This document shows, one piece after another, positions 23,997-32,429 of a DNA stretch of 45,823 bases (its first letter is position 1; every line of letters starts with the position of its first letter). This stretch comes from a virus: positions 1 to 45,823 of IMG/VR virus record IMGVR_UViG_3300003631_000137; one strand, 5' to 3'. The translations under genes and the position numbers were made by a program. The notes under the pieces were generated by a model. That model did no database searches. It was given only the letters and a program-made list of their open reading frames with translations, and had not been told where the DNA came from.

Positions 23997-24683
23997 TTAC
24001 TCGGGGCTGACATTCTCCGCATCAGCAACAATCTGAGCGAACTCTGTCAAATCAGTTTTACGGTAGTGACTACACACATAATTGCTGTTCACGTACATAG
24101 GAATGTCCATCTGTCGAAGTCTCTGACCAAAGTAAAAGTCCTCACCAAGCTTCAAAGTACCGTCCTCGTTGTAAACAAACTTGAACCACGGAGGACTCAT
24201 CTCCTCAAAAACACTTCTGTGAACCAATAAACAACCAGTTCCTACACCGTCAACCTCGACAAGTCCTTCATCACTAATCTCTTCACGGTACTCTTCCATA
24301 CCCATACGTCGGAACTTGCCGTCCTCACGCTGCTTCACAATAACAGGGTGCGGAACACCTTCCTTCTTAACAGTTACAGTAGCAGAAACAACTTTCTCAC
24401 CTGTGTCAACCATTTTCAAGATGTCTCCTGGCGGCACAACATCATTGTCCACCATCAACATCCACTCATTATTTTCGTTCTGTAGAAAGTCTTTAACCAT
24501 TTTATTCCTGTTAGCATCAACAGGCTGTAAATAAGAAAAACTGACTTTGAGCTCGTAATCACCGCTTTCAGGCATATGCTCTTCGCCAACGCCGTGTATA
24601 AAATGCGCTAACTCCGCATTTATCTGGCTTGAACTGCTCCGGTTTGGAATTGCTAAAACAATGTTCTTCTTGTCGTCTGTCAT
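23997..24683 (-). CDS. Family A (GT2-like) glycosyltransferase
   Basis: A 228-residue protein: start KNIVLAIPNRSS, DND metal-binding motif (79-81) in MLMVDNDVVPPG, and EVDGVGTGCLLVHRSVFE with ED in GEDFYFGQRLR as the acceptor base region. These are the landmarks of the GT-A fold. It is in the virion module just before the fibre, so glycosylation of virion proteins (capsid or fibre) or host surface is likely. Confidence 0.85.
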   Translation of the reverse strand: MTDDKKNIVLAIPNRSSSSQINAELAHFIHGVGEEHMPESGDYELKVSFSYLQPVDANRNKMVKDFLQNENNEWMLMVDNDVVPPGDILKMVDTGEKVVSATVTVKKEGVPHPVIVKQREDGKFRRMGMEEYREEISDEGLVEVDGVGTGCLLVHRSVFEEMSPPWFKFVYNEDGTLKLGEDFYFGQRLRQMDIPMYVNSNYVCSHYRKTDLTEFAQIVADAENVSPE

Positions 24684-24722
24684 AATCTATCAATGCGTAG
24701 TTAAAAAAAGTTGTTGTTGTAG

Positions 24723-25067
24723 TTACTGGATTTGTACGTCCCACTGAATCTCCAATGTGTCGCTCGTCTCAACGTTAACTGTGCTGATAACCTGCCGTGC
24801 AAGAAGGTCTCCCGCAACATTCTCATATGCAGTAGCTTCTCTGATTGTAGCAGAGTTACCTGTGAACGTTCCTACAATAGTCATAGTGTCGCCTGTAACT
24901 GAAGCTGTAAGTCCTGTGTCTGTGTCAACAGTTGTTCCCAGACTTGTGTCTCCGTCTGCGAATGCTGTGCTGTCACTTCCGATACCTACGGAATCGTAAC
25001 GATTACCGCCTGTACCTGCTCCAATAAGTTCTGCAACGTTTGTTCGAGCTTCGCTTGGTACTCCCAT
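24723..25067 (-). CDS. Small virion structural protein
   Basis: A 114-residue Thr/Ser/Gly-rich beta protein (TTVDTDTGLTASVTGDTMTI, ISTVNVETSDTLEIQWDVQI). The start GVPSEARTNVAELI and the final QWDVQ resemble phage tail fibre-head or decoration proteins. Placed between connector genes and glycosyltransferase. Confidence 0.6.
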   Translation of the reverse strand: MGVPSEARTNVAELIGAGTGGNRYDSVGIGSDSTAFADGDTSLGTTVDTDTGLTASVTGDTMTIVGTFTGNSATIREATAYENVAGDLLARQVISTVNVETSDTLEIQWDVQIQ

Positions 25068-25094
25068 AAATTATTTCACCTCGTTTAATATTAT

Positions 25095-25298
25095 CTAAAA
25101 TTCTTCTTTTTCCTTTTGTTTTTCGTTCCCGTCTTCGTCGTAAACAGTAACGGTCAGCTCTCCTTCAATGTCAAGTTGCTGAATCAAGCCGTTGAACTCG
25201 TCATCATCCATTTTCTTATGGAGTCGTCTCAACGTATTCAGTTTTTCTTCCTGCGTCTTCTCGTCAAAGTTTTCAATCATGTCATCTTCTTCTGTCAT
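25095..25298 (-). CDS. Small acidic protein, unknown
   Basis: A 67-residue protein (KTQEEKLNTLRRLHKKMDDDEF helix, then IEGELTVTVYDEDGNEKQK). It overlaps the head-closure gene by four bases (ATGA type), so it is coupled to it. Unknown. Confidence 0.6.
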   Translation of the reverse strand: MTEEDDMIENFDEKTQEEKLNTLRRLHKKMDDDEFNGLIQQLDIEGELTVTVYDEDGNEKQKEKEEF

Positions 25299-25633
25299 GT
25301 TCTGCTAGCACCTACTTCCAAATGTCCTTGGTTACCGATTTCATGCTTCATAATGTCTTGAATCCGGTACTCTTTACCTTGATAAACAAGGATATTCCCT
25401 TCCTCAATATTGTCGAAACCTGTCGGTATGTAAGCTCTTAAGTCACCGGACTCGAAGTCGCCTTCTGTCACCTCCTCTCGTTCAGCAGAAAGCAGTTCGA
25501 AAACCCCGCTGACCTCTGTCTCGGAAACGTTTTCTTGTGCGTCTCCCCACTTGTTCACGTCAGACTCTTTGACGACCTTCAAAGTCGCCCTTTCCTCGCC
25601 TGTGCTTTTAAGTATATCGTCTATATAAGTCAT
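25295..25633 (-). CDS. Head closure / head-tail joining protein (probable)
   Basis: A 112-residue protein. The C-terminal pattern EEGNILVYQGKEYRIQDIMKHE is the small beta-barrel signature of head-tail joining or stopper proteins (gp16/HK97 gp7 type). The position between the connector and tail genes agrees. Confidence 0.72.
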   Translation of the reverse strand: MTYIDDILKSTGEERATLKVVKESDVNKWGDAQENVSETEVSGVFELLSAEREEVTEGDFESGDLRAYIPTGFDNIEEGNILVYQGKEYRIQDIMKHEIGNQGHLEVGASRT

Positions 25634-25663
25634 ACATTAACCTCATTTTAAAAAGCTTTGCCC

Positions 25664-26038
25664 TCAATAATAACTCATGTGTTCACACATTGAAAGAAAA
25701 GAGGATAATGTTGTCTTTGATTTTGAATTCGTCCCGTCATCATCAAAGTTGTCATCCAAAAGCCCTTCGGAATAAGCCTCCTGTCTAGCCTTATTACGGA
25801 AGTAAGACTTGTGAAGCTCAATGATAACCTTCGGTAAAATCTGTGCAAGGAAAATACCTGCCGCAACAACCGGAAGCTGAGAAGCAGGGATAGCTGTCAA
25901 AGCACTTGTAACCGAAGTGGCTGTAACACTTGAAAAAATGGAGGCAAGGCTGTTCAATAGTATTCCCTTGTAATCCATGTCATACCTCTTACGGGCTCTT
26001 TCAAGAGCCTTTTGTTTTTCAGTTTTTTCTTCAGCCAT
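25664..26038 (-). CDS. Small membrane protein
   Basis: A 124-residue protein with a hydrophobic region of two short segments (about 28-50 and 55-75, LPVVAAGIFLAQILPKVII) after a basic N-terminus, and an acidic C-terminus. It could be a holin or a membrane-anchored accessory protein, but the context is the head-tail connector. Confidence 0.6.
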   Translation of the reverse strand: MAEEKTEKQKALERARKRYDMDYKGILLNSLASIFSSVTATSVTSALTAIPASQLPVVAAGIFLAQILPKVIIELHKSYFRNKARQEAYSEGLLDDNFDDDGTNSKSKTTLSSFLSMCEHMSYY

Positions 26039-26044
26039 AATAAA

Positions 26045-26761
26045 TCACATCGTAAATGCTCCTTCAACCGTGTTCTGATTTTGGCTTGTCTGGATGACCT
26101 GTGACTGATTGATACGCTTCACCGTATTACGGTATTCGTTACGCATAATCCTTGCTCCTTCGCTTTGACTGTTGATAGTAACGTTACCAACGCTGAAATC
26201 CTTCAACTTACTGGCTTCAACATTTGTAAAAGCATAAGCAGCTGTTAACTGTGCGCAAGCTGTCTCCATCAATCTGTCAGGTCCGTCACCGCTGAAATCG
26301 TTGTTAGTGTACCCATCTTGGTCTACAGGAGCTAAAACATAAGTTACAAACAAATCCCCGTTCTCCAACGCATCACCGCTGGAATCTTCAACAGTAACTT
26401 CACCAATCTCCCTGTCTTCAAGGGTAACATCAAGGTTTGTTACACGGTTGTTGTCGCCATCTAAAAAGTAAAAGTTTAAATCCGTTTCATCGACATTACC
26501 ATCGCCGTTAGAATCGCCTATTTGTAGCTCTGAGTTATGAGTTCCTCTAAGATAGAAAGTATTGTTACTACCGTCAATACTGTTTTCTTTCTCAGCCGAA
26601 ATAGTACGGTTAACTTGCTCGTCTTGAACCTTTTGATTAATGTCTTCATTCAACTCTTCCGTAGCTACTTCGTCACGCAGCTCCCGAATCTTGCCGTCGT
26701 CAACATCGTGAGATTCAAGTCCAGAAACAAGTCTAACCTTGTTAACTGAACAATAAGTCAT
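26045..26761 (-). CDS. Head-tail connector/adaptor with dockerin-like calcium loop
   Basis: A 238-residue protein. Helices around 20-60 and 165-190 (LMETACAQLTAAYAFTNVEA) resemble gp6-type adaptors. In between lies DSNGDGNVDETDLN (about 83-96), a perfect EF-hand/dockerin calcium loop with Asp at positions 1, 3, 5 and acidic at 12. Calcium may stabilise the connector. Gene order after capsid and HhH protein fits the adaptor. Confidence 0.65.
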   Translation of the reverse strand: MTYCSVNKVRLVSGLESHDVDDGKIRELRDEVATEELNEDINQKVQDEQVNRTISAEKENSIDGSNNTFYLRGTHNSELQIGDSNGDGNVDETDLNFYFLDGDNNRVTNLDVTLEDREIGEVTVEDSSGDALENGDLFVTYVLAPVDQDGYTNNDFSGDGPDRLMETACAQLTAAYAFTNVEASKLKDFSVGNVTINSQSEGARIMRNEYRNTVKRINQSQVIQTSQNQNTVEGAFTM

Positions 26762-26766
26762 TTTAA

Positions 26767-27096
26767 TTATTCCTCTATTTGCTCAAGCAAATCTTCTGCA
26801 CTCTTCTCACCGATACCGGCAATGTCGGAAAGACTGTCTACATCAGCATCCTCTACAAAGCTGTCGTAGTCTCCGAATACTTGAACCATTTCCTCAGCAA
26901 GTTCGTCGCCTACACCTTTAAGCTCAGCGAACTTTTCAACATCTTCAGAAACAGGTTCATCTACCTCTTCAACTTCAGATGAAACAACTTCCTCTTCGGA
27001 AACACTTCCGTTCATCTCCTGAGCTACCTTTGTAGCTTCAGCAGTTCTGCCTTCACGTAGAAGACGTGCGTACTTCTTCTGCAATTCTTCTGTCAT
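26767..27096 (-). CDS. Helix-hairpin-helix protein
   Basis: A 109-residue protein with an N-terminal helix, an acidic linker, and a C-terminal double HhH (about 62-107: LKGVGDELAEEMVQVFGDYDSF, then IAGIGEKSAEDLLEQI). HhH domains bind DNA without sequence specificity. In this virion module it may sit at the connector and hold the DNA end. Confidence 0.72.
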   Translation of the reverse strand: MTEELQKKYARLLREGRTAEATKVAQEMNGSVSEEEVVSSEVEEVDEPVSEDVEKFAELKGVGDELAEEMVQVFGDYDSFVEDADVDSLSDIAGIGEKSAEDLLEQIEE

Positions 27097-27151
27097 AATA
27101 TATAATTACCTCTGTTAGTATAAAAAGATTTTGAAGGTGTAATCACTGACT

Positions 27152-27409
27152 CTATGCTCGGTCATCGTTGAAAGCAACCCAGCTTACGTCTGTGTCTGTA
27201 CCTGCGTCTGTTCCAAGAGTGAAACCTGTCTGGTCCTTGGAAACAACGTAAACATTAGCTGCACTCTGAGCTGTAGCAACAACTTCAGGCACATTCTTCA
27301 TAGAACGGTCAAGACTGACACTTGTGTCAGAACCGCCTGAAAGCGTTACACTTCCTGCCTTAAAGTTTCTTGCTTGTACTCCTCCTTTGTTAAAACTTGC
27401 GTCTCCCAT
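27152..27409 (-). CDS. Small beta protein, capsid decoration or lectin-like (probable)
   Basis: An 85-residue beta-rich protein (GSVTLSGGSDTSVSLDRSM, VPEVVATAQSAANVYVVSKD, GFTLGTDAGTDTDVSWVAF), a pattern seen in H-type lectin and capsid decoration proteins. It has its own promoter and GAGGTGA ribosome site, so it is probably abundant. It follows the capsid gene. Confidence 0.65.
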   Translation of the reverse strand: MGDASFNKGGVQARNFKAGSVTLSGGSDTSVSLDRSMKNVPEVVATAQSAANVYVVSKDQTGFTLGTDAGTDTDVSWVAFNDDRA

Positions 27410-27696
27410 AAATAATTCACCTCGTTAAGTATATTTTTTGTTTATATAGATTTTGGCGTGTACCATTCAGGCGAAACCACTCGACCTCGCTGTCCCGATT
27501 GAATACGGGCATCAACTCTCAAATCCGAGCTCACGCTTTCGCGCCTGCCTGCCCCGCGGCGTAAAAATAAAATAAAATTTGGGGATTTAACGCCGTATAA
27601 CTTCCGCTTCGGCAAACAACTTTACACAGGAGTCACCCCCTGTGTTTGTGCTGTAAGCCGTTACGTACTGTTGTTTGAAACTCCGCCTAAGCTAAC
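27410..27696 (-). promoter_or_regulatory. Intergenic: capsid terminator hairpins plus new promoter
   Basis: No ORF. On the minus strand, CCTAAG/CTTAGG forms a hairpin at the capsid stop (27687-27702). A second hairpin, ACACAGG/CCTGTGT, and a T-rich stretch (about 27566-27580) follow. Then comes a CG-rich patch and a TATA element (27440-27450) with GAGGTGA at the next gene. Capsid transcription probably ends here and restarts. Confidence 0.5.
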
Positions 27697-28704
27697 TTAG
27701 GTAGAGTCGTTTGTCTGAATCAGTGCAAGAGCATCTTCCTGCATGGTGTTGGTTTCGAACGTGTGGTCGTAGTAAATCTTCTGTGTGTTCTCTTCACGGT
27801 CGAACTCCATGTCCATGTTTGGAAGTTCCTTGTAAGCCACTAGCGGACCAACTGCCTGACCTTCAGGACCTTCTCCTACCATGTAGGCGAAAGTTCCTGC
27901 AACAGAGTCATTAGAATTGCTTCCTCCGACTGCTGCCTGGGTCTTAAGGACAGATACACCAAGGTACTGTCCAATCTCTCCGTCCATAACTACTTCGTCG
28001 TCTCCGTACTCGGAAGCGTTTGTGAACTGAGAGTCCTTTCTAAGGTCATTGATGTGTGTTGGTGCGACAATTAGGAACCGAGGAGTGTAATTGTTCTCCT
28101 CAATCTTCTCCATTGCGTCAGCGATTGACTCAGGGGTCAACTCACTAGAAGTTGTCTGGTCAATGATGTGACTGGAAGGTGTTGCGTCTACAATCTCATC
28201 ACGGATTGCATAGTCAACGTCTTCAGCCATCTGCTGAGTGACAGCATTCCTTGCTTCTTCAACAAGGTCAATGTTTGTGGTCATCATAGCCTGCTTGGAA
28301 ATCTTAACTCCACCTGAAACGAAACTGTCTACTGTGATAGTCGTTTCAACTGTGTCAAGGTTCTCAAGCTGCTGATAACCTCTGTCATCTCCTTCGCTGC
28401 CGCTTGGCTGCTGGTCTTCAAGGTCTAGATGTCCTGTTGTACGTGGAATCTCAAGTGTTGAGTCTCCAACATCAACAAGGTCATCGTAGACTGAAGCAAC
28501 TCTTTCGAACACTCTCCGTTCTTCAGCGTCTCGAACTACTCTCTCAAGGAATTCGATTGCTGTGTAATCGGAAAGTGTGTCTCCACCAGAAGGTCCTCCG
28601 GAAGTTCCTGTTGTTGTTGCGCCAGTACTAGCCTGTAGCTCTGCAACTGTCTCTGAAAGCCGTTCACGCTGAACAGCTCTCTGTCCTTTTGCCATTCTAC
28701 TCAT
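27697..28704 (-). CDS. Major capsid protein (HK97 fold)
   Basis: A 335-residue protein. The segments IEFLERVVRDAEERRVFERVASVYD, VDSFVSGGVKISKQAMMTTNIDLVEEARNAV and MAEDVDYAIRDEIV are typical of HK97-fold major capsid proteins (E-loop, spine helix). LIVAPTHINDLRK is the usual A-domain element. ATG 28704 overlaps the protease stop by eight bases; MAKGQ three codons later is an alternative. It follows protease/scaffold, as in other caudoviruses. Confidence 0.9.
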   Translation of the reverse strand: MSRMAKGQRAVQRERLSETVAELQASTGATTTGTSGGPSGGDTLSDYTAIEFLERVVRDAEERRVFERVASVYDDLVDVGDSTLEIPRTTGHLDLEDQQPSGSEGDDRGYQQLENLDTVETTITVDSFVSGGVKISKQAMMTTNIDLVEEARNAVTQQMAEDVDYAIRDEIVDATPSSHIIDQTTSSELTPESIADAMEKIEENNYTPRFLIVAPTHINDLRKDSQFTNASEYGDDEVVMDGEIGQYLGVSVLKTQAAVGGSNSNDSVAGTFAYMVGEGPEGQAVGPLVAYKELPNMDMEFDREENTQKIYYDHTFETNTMQEDALALIQTNDST

Positions 28705-30490
28705 TGTGAATCATCTCCTTTGTTGCTCTAACGCCTCTCTCTGACATCATGTCATCGAAAACAGCTGCGTGAAGCTCTTCGTCTCCAAGCTCTGCAACCT
28801 CCTCACGAAGGTCTTTGCCGTCCTCTGCACCAGAAGCCTGAGTAGCTCTCTGAGGATTAGTTACTTTCTCTGAAAGCTCCTCAACTTCTTCTTCTTTGCT
28901 CTCTAGCTTCTCTTCAAGGTCGGAAATCTTTTCTTCGAACTTTTCCTGCATCTCTTCAATCTTTGTGTCTACATCTTTAGATGCTTCTTCAAATTCTTCA
29001 GCTGCCTCTGAAAGGCTCATTTCTGGGTTTTCCTGTCGGAACTCTTCAAATTCTGAAAGCTCCGTGTTGTCGGAAGCTTCTTCTTCAACTTCTTCAACGT
29101 CTCCGTCTTCAGCTTCTTCGTCAGCTTCGTCATCGTCGCCAAGTTCCTCCTGAACAGTGTTGATGACTTCAGATTTGAAGTCCTCAAGCTCTTCAGCAGT
29201 AACATAGTTCTCACTATTTTCAACAGATTCCTCCTCAACGGATTCGTCTGCTTCTGGCTCTTGCTCTGTTTGTTCTTCTTCTGCCATAGGGTTTTTCACC
29301 GAAATATCATTTAACTCAAAATCTCCCTTGTTCAAAGTTCCTTGTTTATGTGCGACCATTGTACCCGTGGTCTCGCCGTCTTTATATATTTCAATAAGGT
29401 AAGCTGGTTCTTCTTCAGTCCCGCAAATCTCATTACTACCCTTAATCTCTGAATTGTAACATTCACTTTTTGTTCTTCCCCGAATAACTCCTTGAGCCGC
29501 ACCGTCCTGCCACTTAACTTTGTCACCTTCACTGTACTGATACTCAGCCATTTCTTCTTTGTGACCGCTCATTTCTTCATCTTCGTCGCCGTGCTGCTTC
29601 ATCTCGCCATTACCTGACATGTCAACATCTTCAAAGTCAACATCGTCAAAGTTGCCGTTAGCCAAGTTGTTAATCATACGTCCAACACGTCTAATCTCGT
29701 CTTCATCAATACCTGAAACCTGTCCGACACGAGCCTTAGCGTTCTGCAAAGCATTAAGGTTAAGGTCGCCGTTAGGCTCAACAACTGGTAACGCAAGGTC
29801 TCCAAAGTTCTCAGCTGGGAAACCGCTCTTACTAATCATAAAGTGCATCCCGATAGCTTCTTTCTCACTACTTGACATGTCACTCCAAGACTTATCTGTA
29901 AAGTCTTCAAGGTTAGGGCTACTCCAATCACTTTCTGTAGTGCCGCCGAACTTAGGCTCATGGATTTCCATGTCCTGTAAAACAGCGGTAATATCTTCAT
30001 TCAACCAAGTCGTCTTCACAGCAGGGTTAACAACAAGACTGAAATTCTCAAAAGTAAAGTCTCTCATAGTCCCTTCCTGATTAACCAATCCATCAGCCTT
30101 AGGACTGACACCGAACGGCGCACCAAACTCAAGGTTTATAGCCGTCTGCTTATCTGTAATAACAAGGTCTGACTTAACATCATCTCCCTCCATTCTAACA
30201 TTTTCTACGCGTCCAACCCATTGGTCGGCGCTTCTGTCATCGTGGTCGAAAAAGATTGAGCCGTTAGGAGGAGTTTCGTCACCTCTACTCTGAGACATGT
30301 CGAAATCAGTGTCTTGAACCGCTTCTCTAAGCTCTGAAGCCGTCCATTTAAGACCGTTCCATTCCCCAGGACTTAAAACTGTTACATCTTCAACCCTGTA
30401 CGGAACACTTACATCATCCTCCAACGATTTAACTTCGTCGGCGGAAAGTTTTTCAACAGTCTCCATAGTTAAACCAGATATTAGTTGCAT
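28697..30490 (-). CDS. Prohead protease/scaffold fusion with TUDOR-like insert
   Basis: A 597-residue protein in several parts. About 1-170 is a prohead protease-like domain (VLSPGEWNGLKWTASEL, SIFFDHDDRSADQWVGRVENV, FGVSPKADGLV, ENFSLVVNPA), with the H in FFDHDDR and S in FENFSLV as likely catalytic residues. About 215-275 is an acidic helical region. About 315-390 is a DUF2945/TUDOR-like module (YSEGDKVKWQDGAAQGVIRG, MVAHKQGTLNKGDFEL). About 410-597 is a long Glu-rich coiled coil (scaffold). An internal ATG (30464-30466) could also start it. Confidence 0.82.
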   Translation of the reverse strand: MQLISGLTMETVEKLSADEVKSLEDDVSVPYRVEDVTVLSPGEWNGLKWTASELREAVQDTDFDMSQSRGDETPPNGSIFFDHDDRSADQWVGRVENVRMEGDDVKSDLVITDKQTAINLEFGAPFGVSPKADGLVNQEGTMRDFTFENFSLVVNPAVKTTWLNEDITAVLQDMEIHEPKFGGTTESDWSSPNLEDFTDKSWSDMSSSEKEAIGMHFMISKSGFPAENFGDLALPVVEPNGDLNLNALQNAKARVGQVSGIDEDEIRRVGRMINNLANGNFDDVDFEDVDMSGNGEMKQHGDEDEEMSGHKEEMAEYQYSEGDKVKWQDGAAQGVIRGRTKSECYNSEIKGSNEICGTEEEPAYLIEIYKDGETTGTMVAHKQGTLNKGDFELNDISVKNPMAEEEQTEQEPEADESVEEESVENSENYVTAEELEDFKSEVINTVQEELGDDDEADEEAEDGDVEEVEEEASDNTELSEFEEFRQENPEMSLSEAAEEFEEASKDVDTKIEEMQEKFEEKISDLEEKLESKEEEVEELSEKVTNPQRATQASGAEDGKDLREEVAELGDEELHAAVFDDMMSERGVRATKEMIHNE

Positions 30491-30537
30491 TTAAAAGCTT
30501 TATGTAGAAGCCTTAACGAAGCCGTGAGAATAACCAT

Positions 30538-30696
30538 CTAAACAAGGTCAAAATCGTTCTGATAACGCCAAACTGTACGTTTAGCAACACCGACCTCTTC
30601 CGCAATATCAGGTCGGTTAGCACCATCCTGACTCATTTCAACAATACGCTTAATCTGAGAAACACTTAACTCCCTACTTCCAACAGGTCTAGCCAT
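30538..30696 (-). CDS. Small helix-turn-helix DNA-binding protein
   Basis: A 52-residue protein starting MARPVGSRELSVSQ. Its helix-turn-helix ANRPDIAEEVGVAKRTVWRYQ (about 27-47) is of the resolvase/homeodomain-like type. It is too short for the usual ORF cut-off. Start touches the stop of the ligase-like gene, so it is co-translated. It may bind a packaging or operator site; a small terminase subunit is conceivable but much shorter than usual. Confidence 0.7.
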   Translation of the reverse strand: MARPVGSRELSVSQIKRIVEMSQDGANRPDIAEEVGVAKRTVWRYQNDFDLV

Positions 30697-31161
30697 CTAA
30701 GACACCACCTCGCTGGAAACAAAAATCTTTTCATCGTCGTAACTAGAATTATAATCTCTTATAAGAACACCTTCACTGTAATCCAACATGTCGAACAACT
30801 CAACCGCTTCCTCCATCTCTGAACGATTAGTAACAACCAAAGGACGATTAAGCTTCACCGCACTATTCCAACGGAACTCGTTCTTCAAAACCTTGTACCT
30901 TTCAGGCCACTCTTTCTTAGTAAGGTTTTCGCCGTCATAGTAAAGAATGTCAGTTACGTAGAAACTGTTTTCAACAACGTAGCCTTCCAAAAGAAAATCT
31001 TTGTCGTCAATAACACTGGCTACACGAGTATCCACCTCATTCTCAGGTTCAAAAAACGATTCACCTTCTTTTTTCCAGAAATAAGACTTCTCTCCTGAAA
31101 CCTTTCTTTCAAGTACATACTTGGTCTGTTTCTTAAATGGTAGTTGGTCTGTACGCCTCAT
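30697..31161 (-). CDS. Mini ATP-dependent ligase-like nucleotidyltransferase
   Basis: A 154-residue protein with ligase/capping adenylation-domain landmarks: K20-V-S-G23-E-K (motif I, normally KxDG, D replaced by S), E59-G60 (motif III), FYVTDILYYDG (67-77, motif IIIa) and EGVLIRDYNSSY (130-141, motif IV). Motif V (KxK) and the OB domain are not seen. Start ATG 31161 is preferred over a TTG six codons earlier. Cells' ligase adenylation domains are about 200 residues, so this is a compact form. It may seal nicks or RNA, or be inactive. It sits oddly in the head module. Confidence 0.65.
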   Translation of the reverse strand: MRRTDQLPFKKQTKYVLERKVSGEKSYFWKKEGESFFEPENEVDTRVASVIDDKDFLLEGYVVENSFYVTDILYYDGENLTKKEWPERYKVLKNEFRWNSAVKLNRPLVVTNRSEMEEAVELFDMLDYSEGVLIRDYNSSYDDEKIFVSSEVVS

Positions 31162-31190
31162 ACATCTATCAAAATACAAAAAACGTGTTT

Positions 31191-32429
31191 TTATTCAGAG
31201 TTTTCTTCCCAAAGCTCGTCAAGAACCTCCTCAACATCTTCAGAGACCTCGACTTGGCTACCGCCTTCAACCTTGTGAATAGCAACAGGCGGAACACGTA
31301 CACCTTCTTCCTCTTTGTCAGCTCCCAAATGCTTCTCTTGGTCGCCGTGGACAACTTGCGAAGCCTTACGAGAATCACTCATTTCCTCACTTTCTTCAAC
31401 AGCCTCAACCCAATCCTCATGAGTTTCACCAGGCATGTTGTATACCGTTACGTCATCCATTAAGTCGTCAGGTATGTCTTCAGGCTCTCTGAAAATAACA
31501 GGGTGTAAATGGAAACCTTCAATACCAAGGCTTTCAGCTCTGTCTTCAGCCTCCTCCTGAGACTCATAAAGCACTTGGTCAGGCACAGGACTGAACTCGT
31601 AACTACCTCTCTCAGACTCCTGCATCTCTTCAGAGCCTTCCTTAATTCCTTTAATCTGTCTCTCAATCTTCTCATTCAAAACATCTACACGTTCAAGAAG
31701 CTCATCCCTAATCTGATTAACTTCCTCCTTGCTTTTAGTTTCTTCAAGCCGCATAGCTTGGTCTTCAAACTCTCTGCCGTGAGCCATCAACACATCCTTC
31801 ATCATCCAGACATGCTCAGCAAGCATCTCAGCCTCCTTAATATTCTTACGCTCCTGCAACTCGCTGCTAAGATTAACCTGTTCAACAGCTTCAAGGTCGT
31901 CCTTAACCTCACTGCTAGGAGTAGGAACGCTGTCAAACGGATTCCAAGCCCAGTTAAGCATAGAAATAGCCCACTCGCTCGGACATCCGTGCGGACCTTC
32001 ACGAGGACTGTCAGGACGATTCGCCTTCATACGATTAATAAAGCTTATAGTACGTTTAGCGTCCTCAACATCGTTGCTAGTCCAATCCTCCTTGTTCCTC
32101 TCTAAAAGACGAAGATTTCTTTTAATAACTGTTTTAGGTTTTTGACTTGCCTGCCTGCTGCAAGGATTTTTACTCCACTTCTTCAACTCTGTAGCCGTCA
32201 TGTTAACGTGGTCATTCCACTCGGAATAAACTTCGTCCTTAGACTCATCATCTTCTTCAAGCTCGACCTCAACGCCAAAACGTTCGCATACACGTTCAAA
32301 CTCTTGAAGATAAGCTCCACGAGCCTCAAACTCTTCAAGCTCTTCATCATCAGAACTCATAGCAGACCTAACAGTTTTTCTTGCTTCGCCAAGAATAAAA
32401 TCAATGTTTTCAAGTTTCTTATTCTTCAT
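31191..32429 (-). CDS. Head-associated protein with two known phage modules
   Basis: A 412-residue acidic protein. About 75-165 contains NDHVNMTATELKKWSKNPC and AKRTISFINRMKANRPDSP with GCPSEWAISMLNWAWNP, a module I recall (from memory, unchecked) from haloarchaeal head genes. About 285-345 contains YESQEEAEDRAESLGIEGFHLHPV and VTVYNMPGETHEDWVEAV, resembling the AxARAxxLGCxGTHxH...YMPCxxHEExE module of phage proteins. Start ATG 32429 is set by GAGGTGA inside the portal gene. Role: head morphogenesis or inner core, by position. Confidence 0.6.
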   Translation of the reverse strand: MKNKKLENIDFILGEARKTVRSAMSSDDEELEEFEARGAYLQEFERVCERFGVEVELEEDDESKDEVYSEWNDHVNMTATELKKWSKNPCSRQASQKPKTVIKRNLRLLERNKEDWTSNDVEDAKRTISFINRMKANRPDSPREGPHGCPSEWAISMLNWAWNPFDSVPTPSSEVKDDLEAVEQVNLSSELQERKNIKEAEMLAEHVWMMKDVLMAHGREFEDQAMRLEETKSKEEVNQIRDELLERVDVLNEKIERQIKGIKEGSEEMQESERGSYEFSPVPDQVLYESQEEAEDRAESLGIEGFHLHPVIFREPEDIPDDLMDDVTVYNMPGETHEDWVEAVEESEEMSDSRKASQVVHGDQEKHLGADKEEEGVRVPPVAIHKVEGGSQVEVSEDVEEVLDELWEENSE

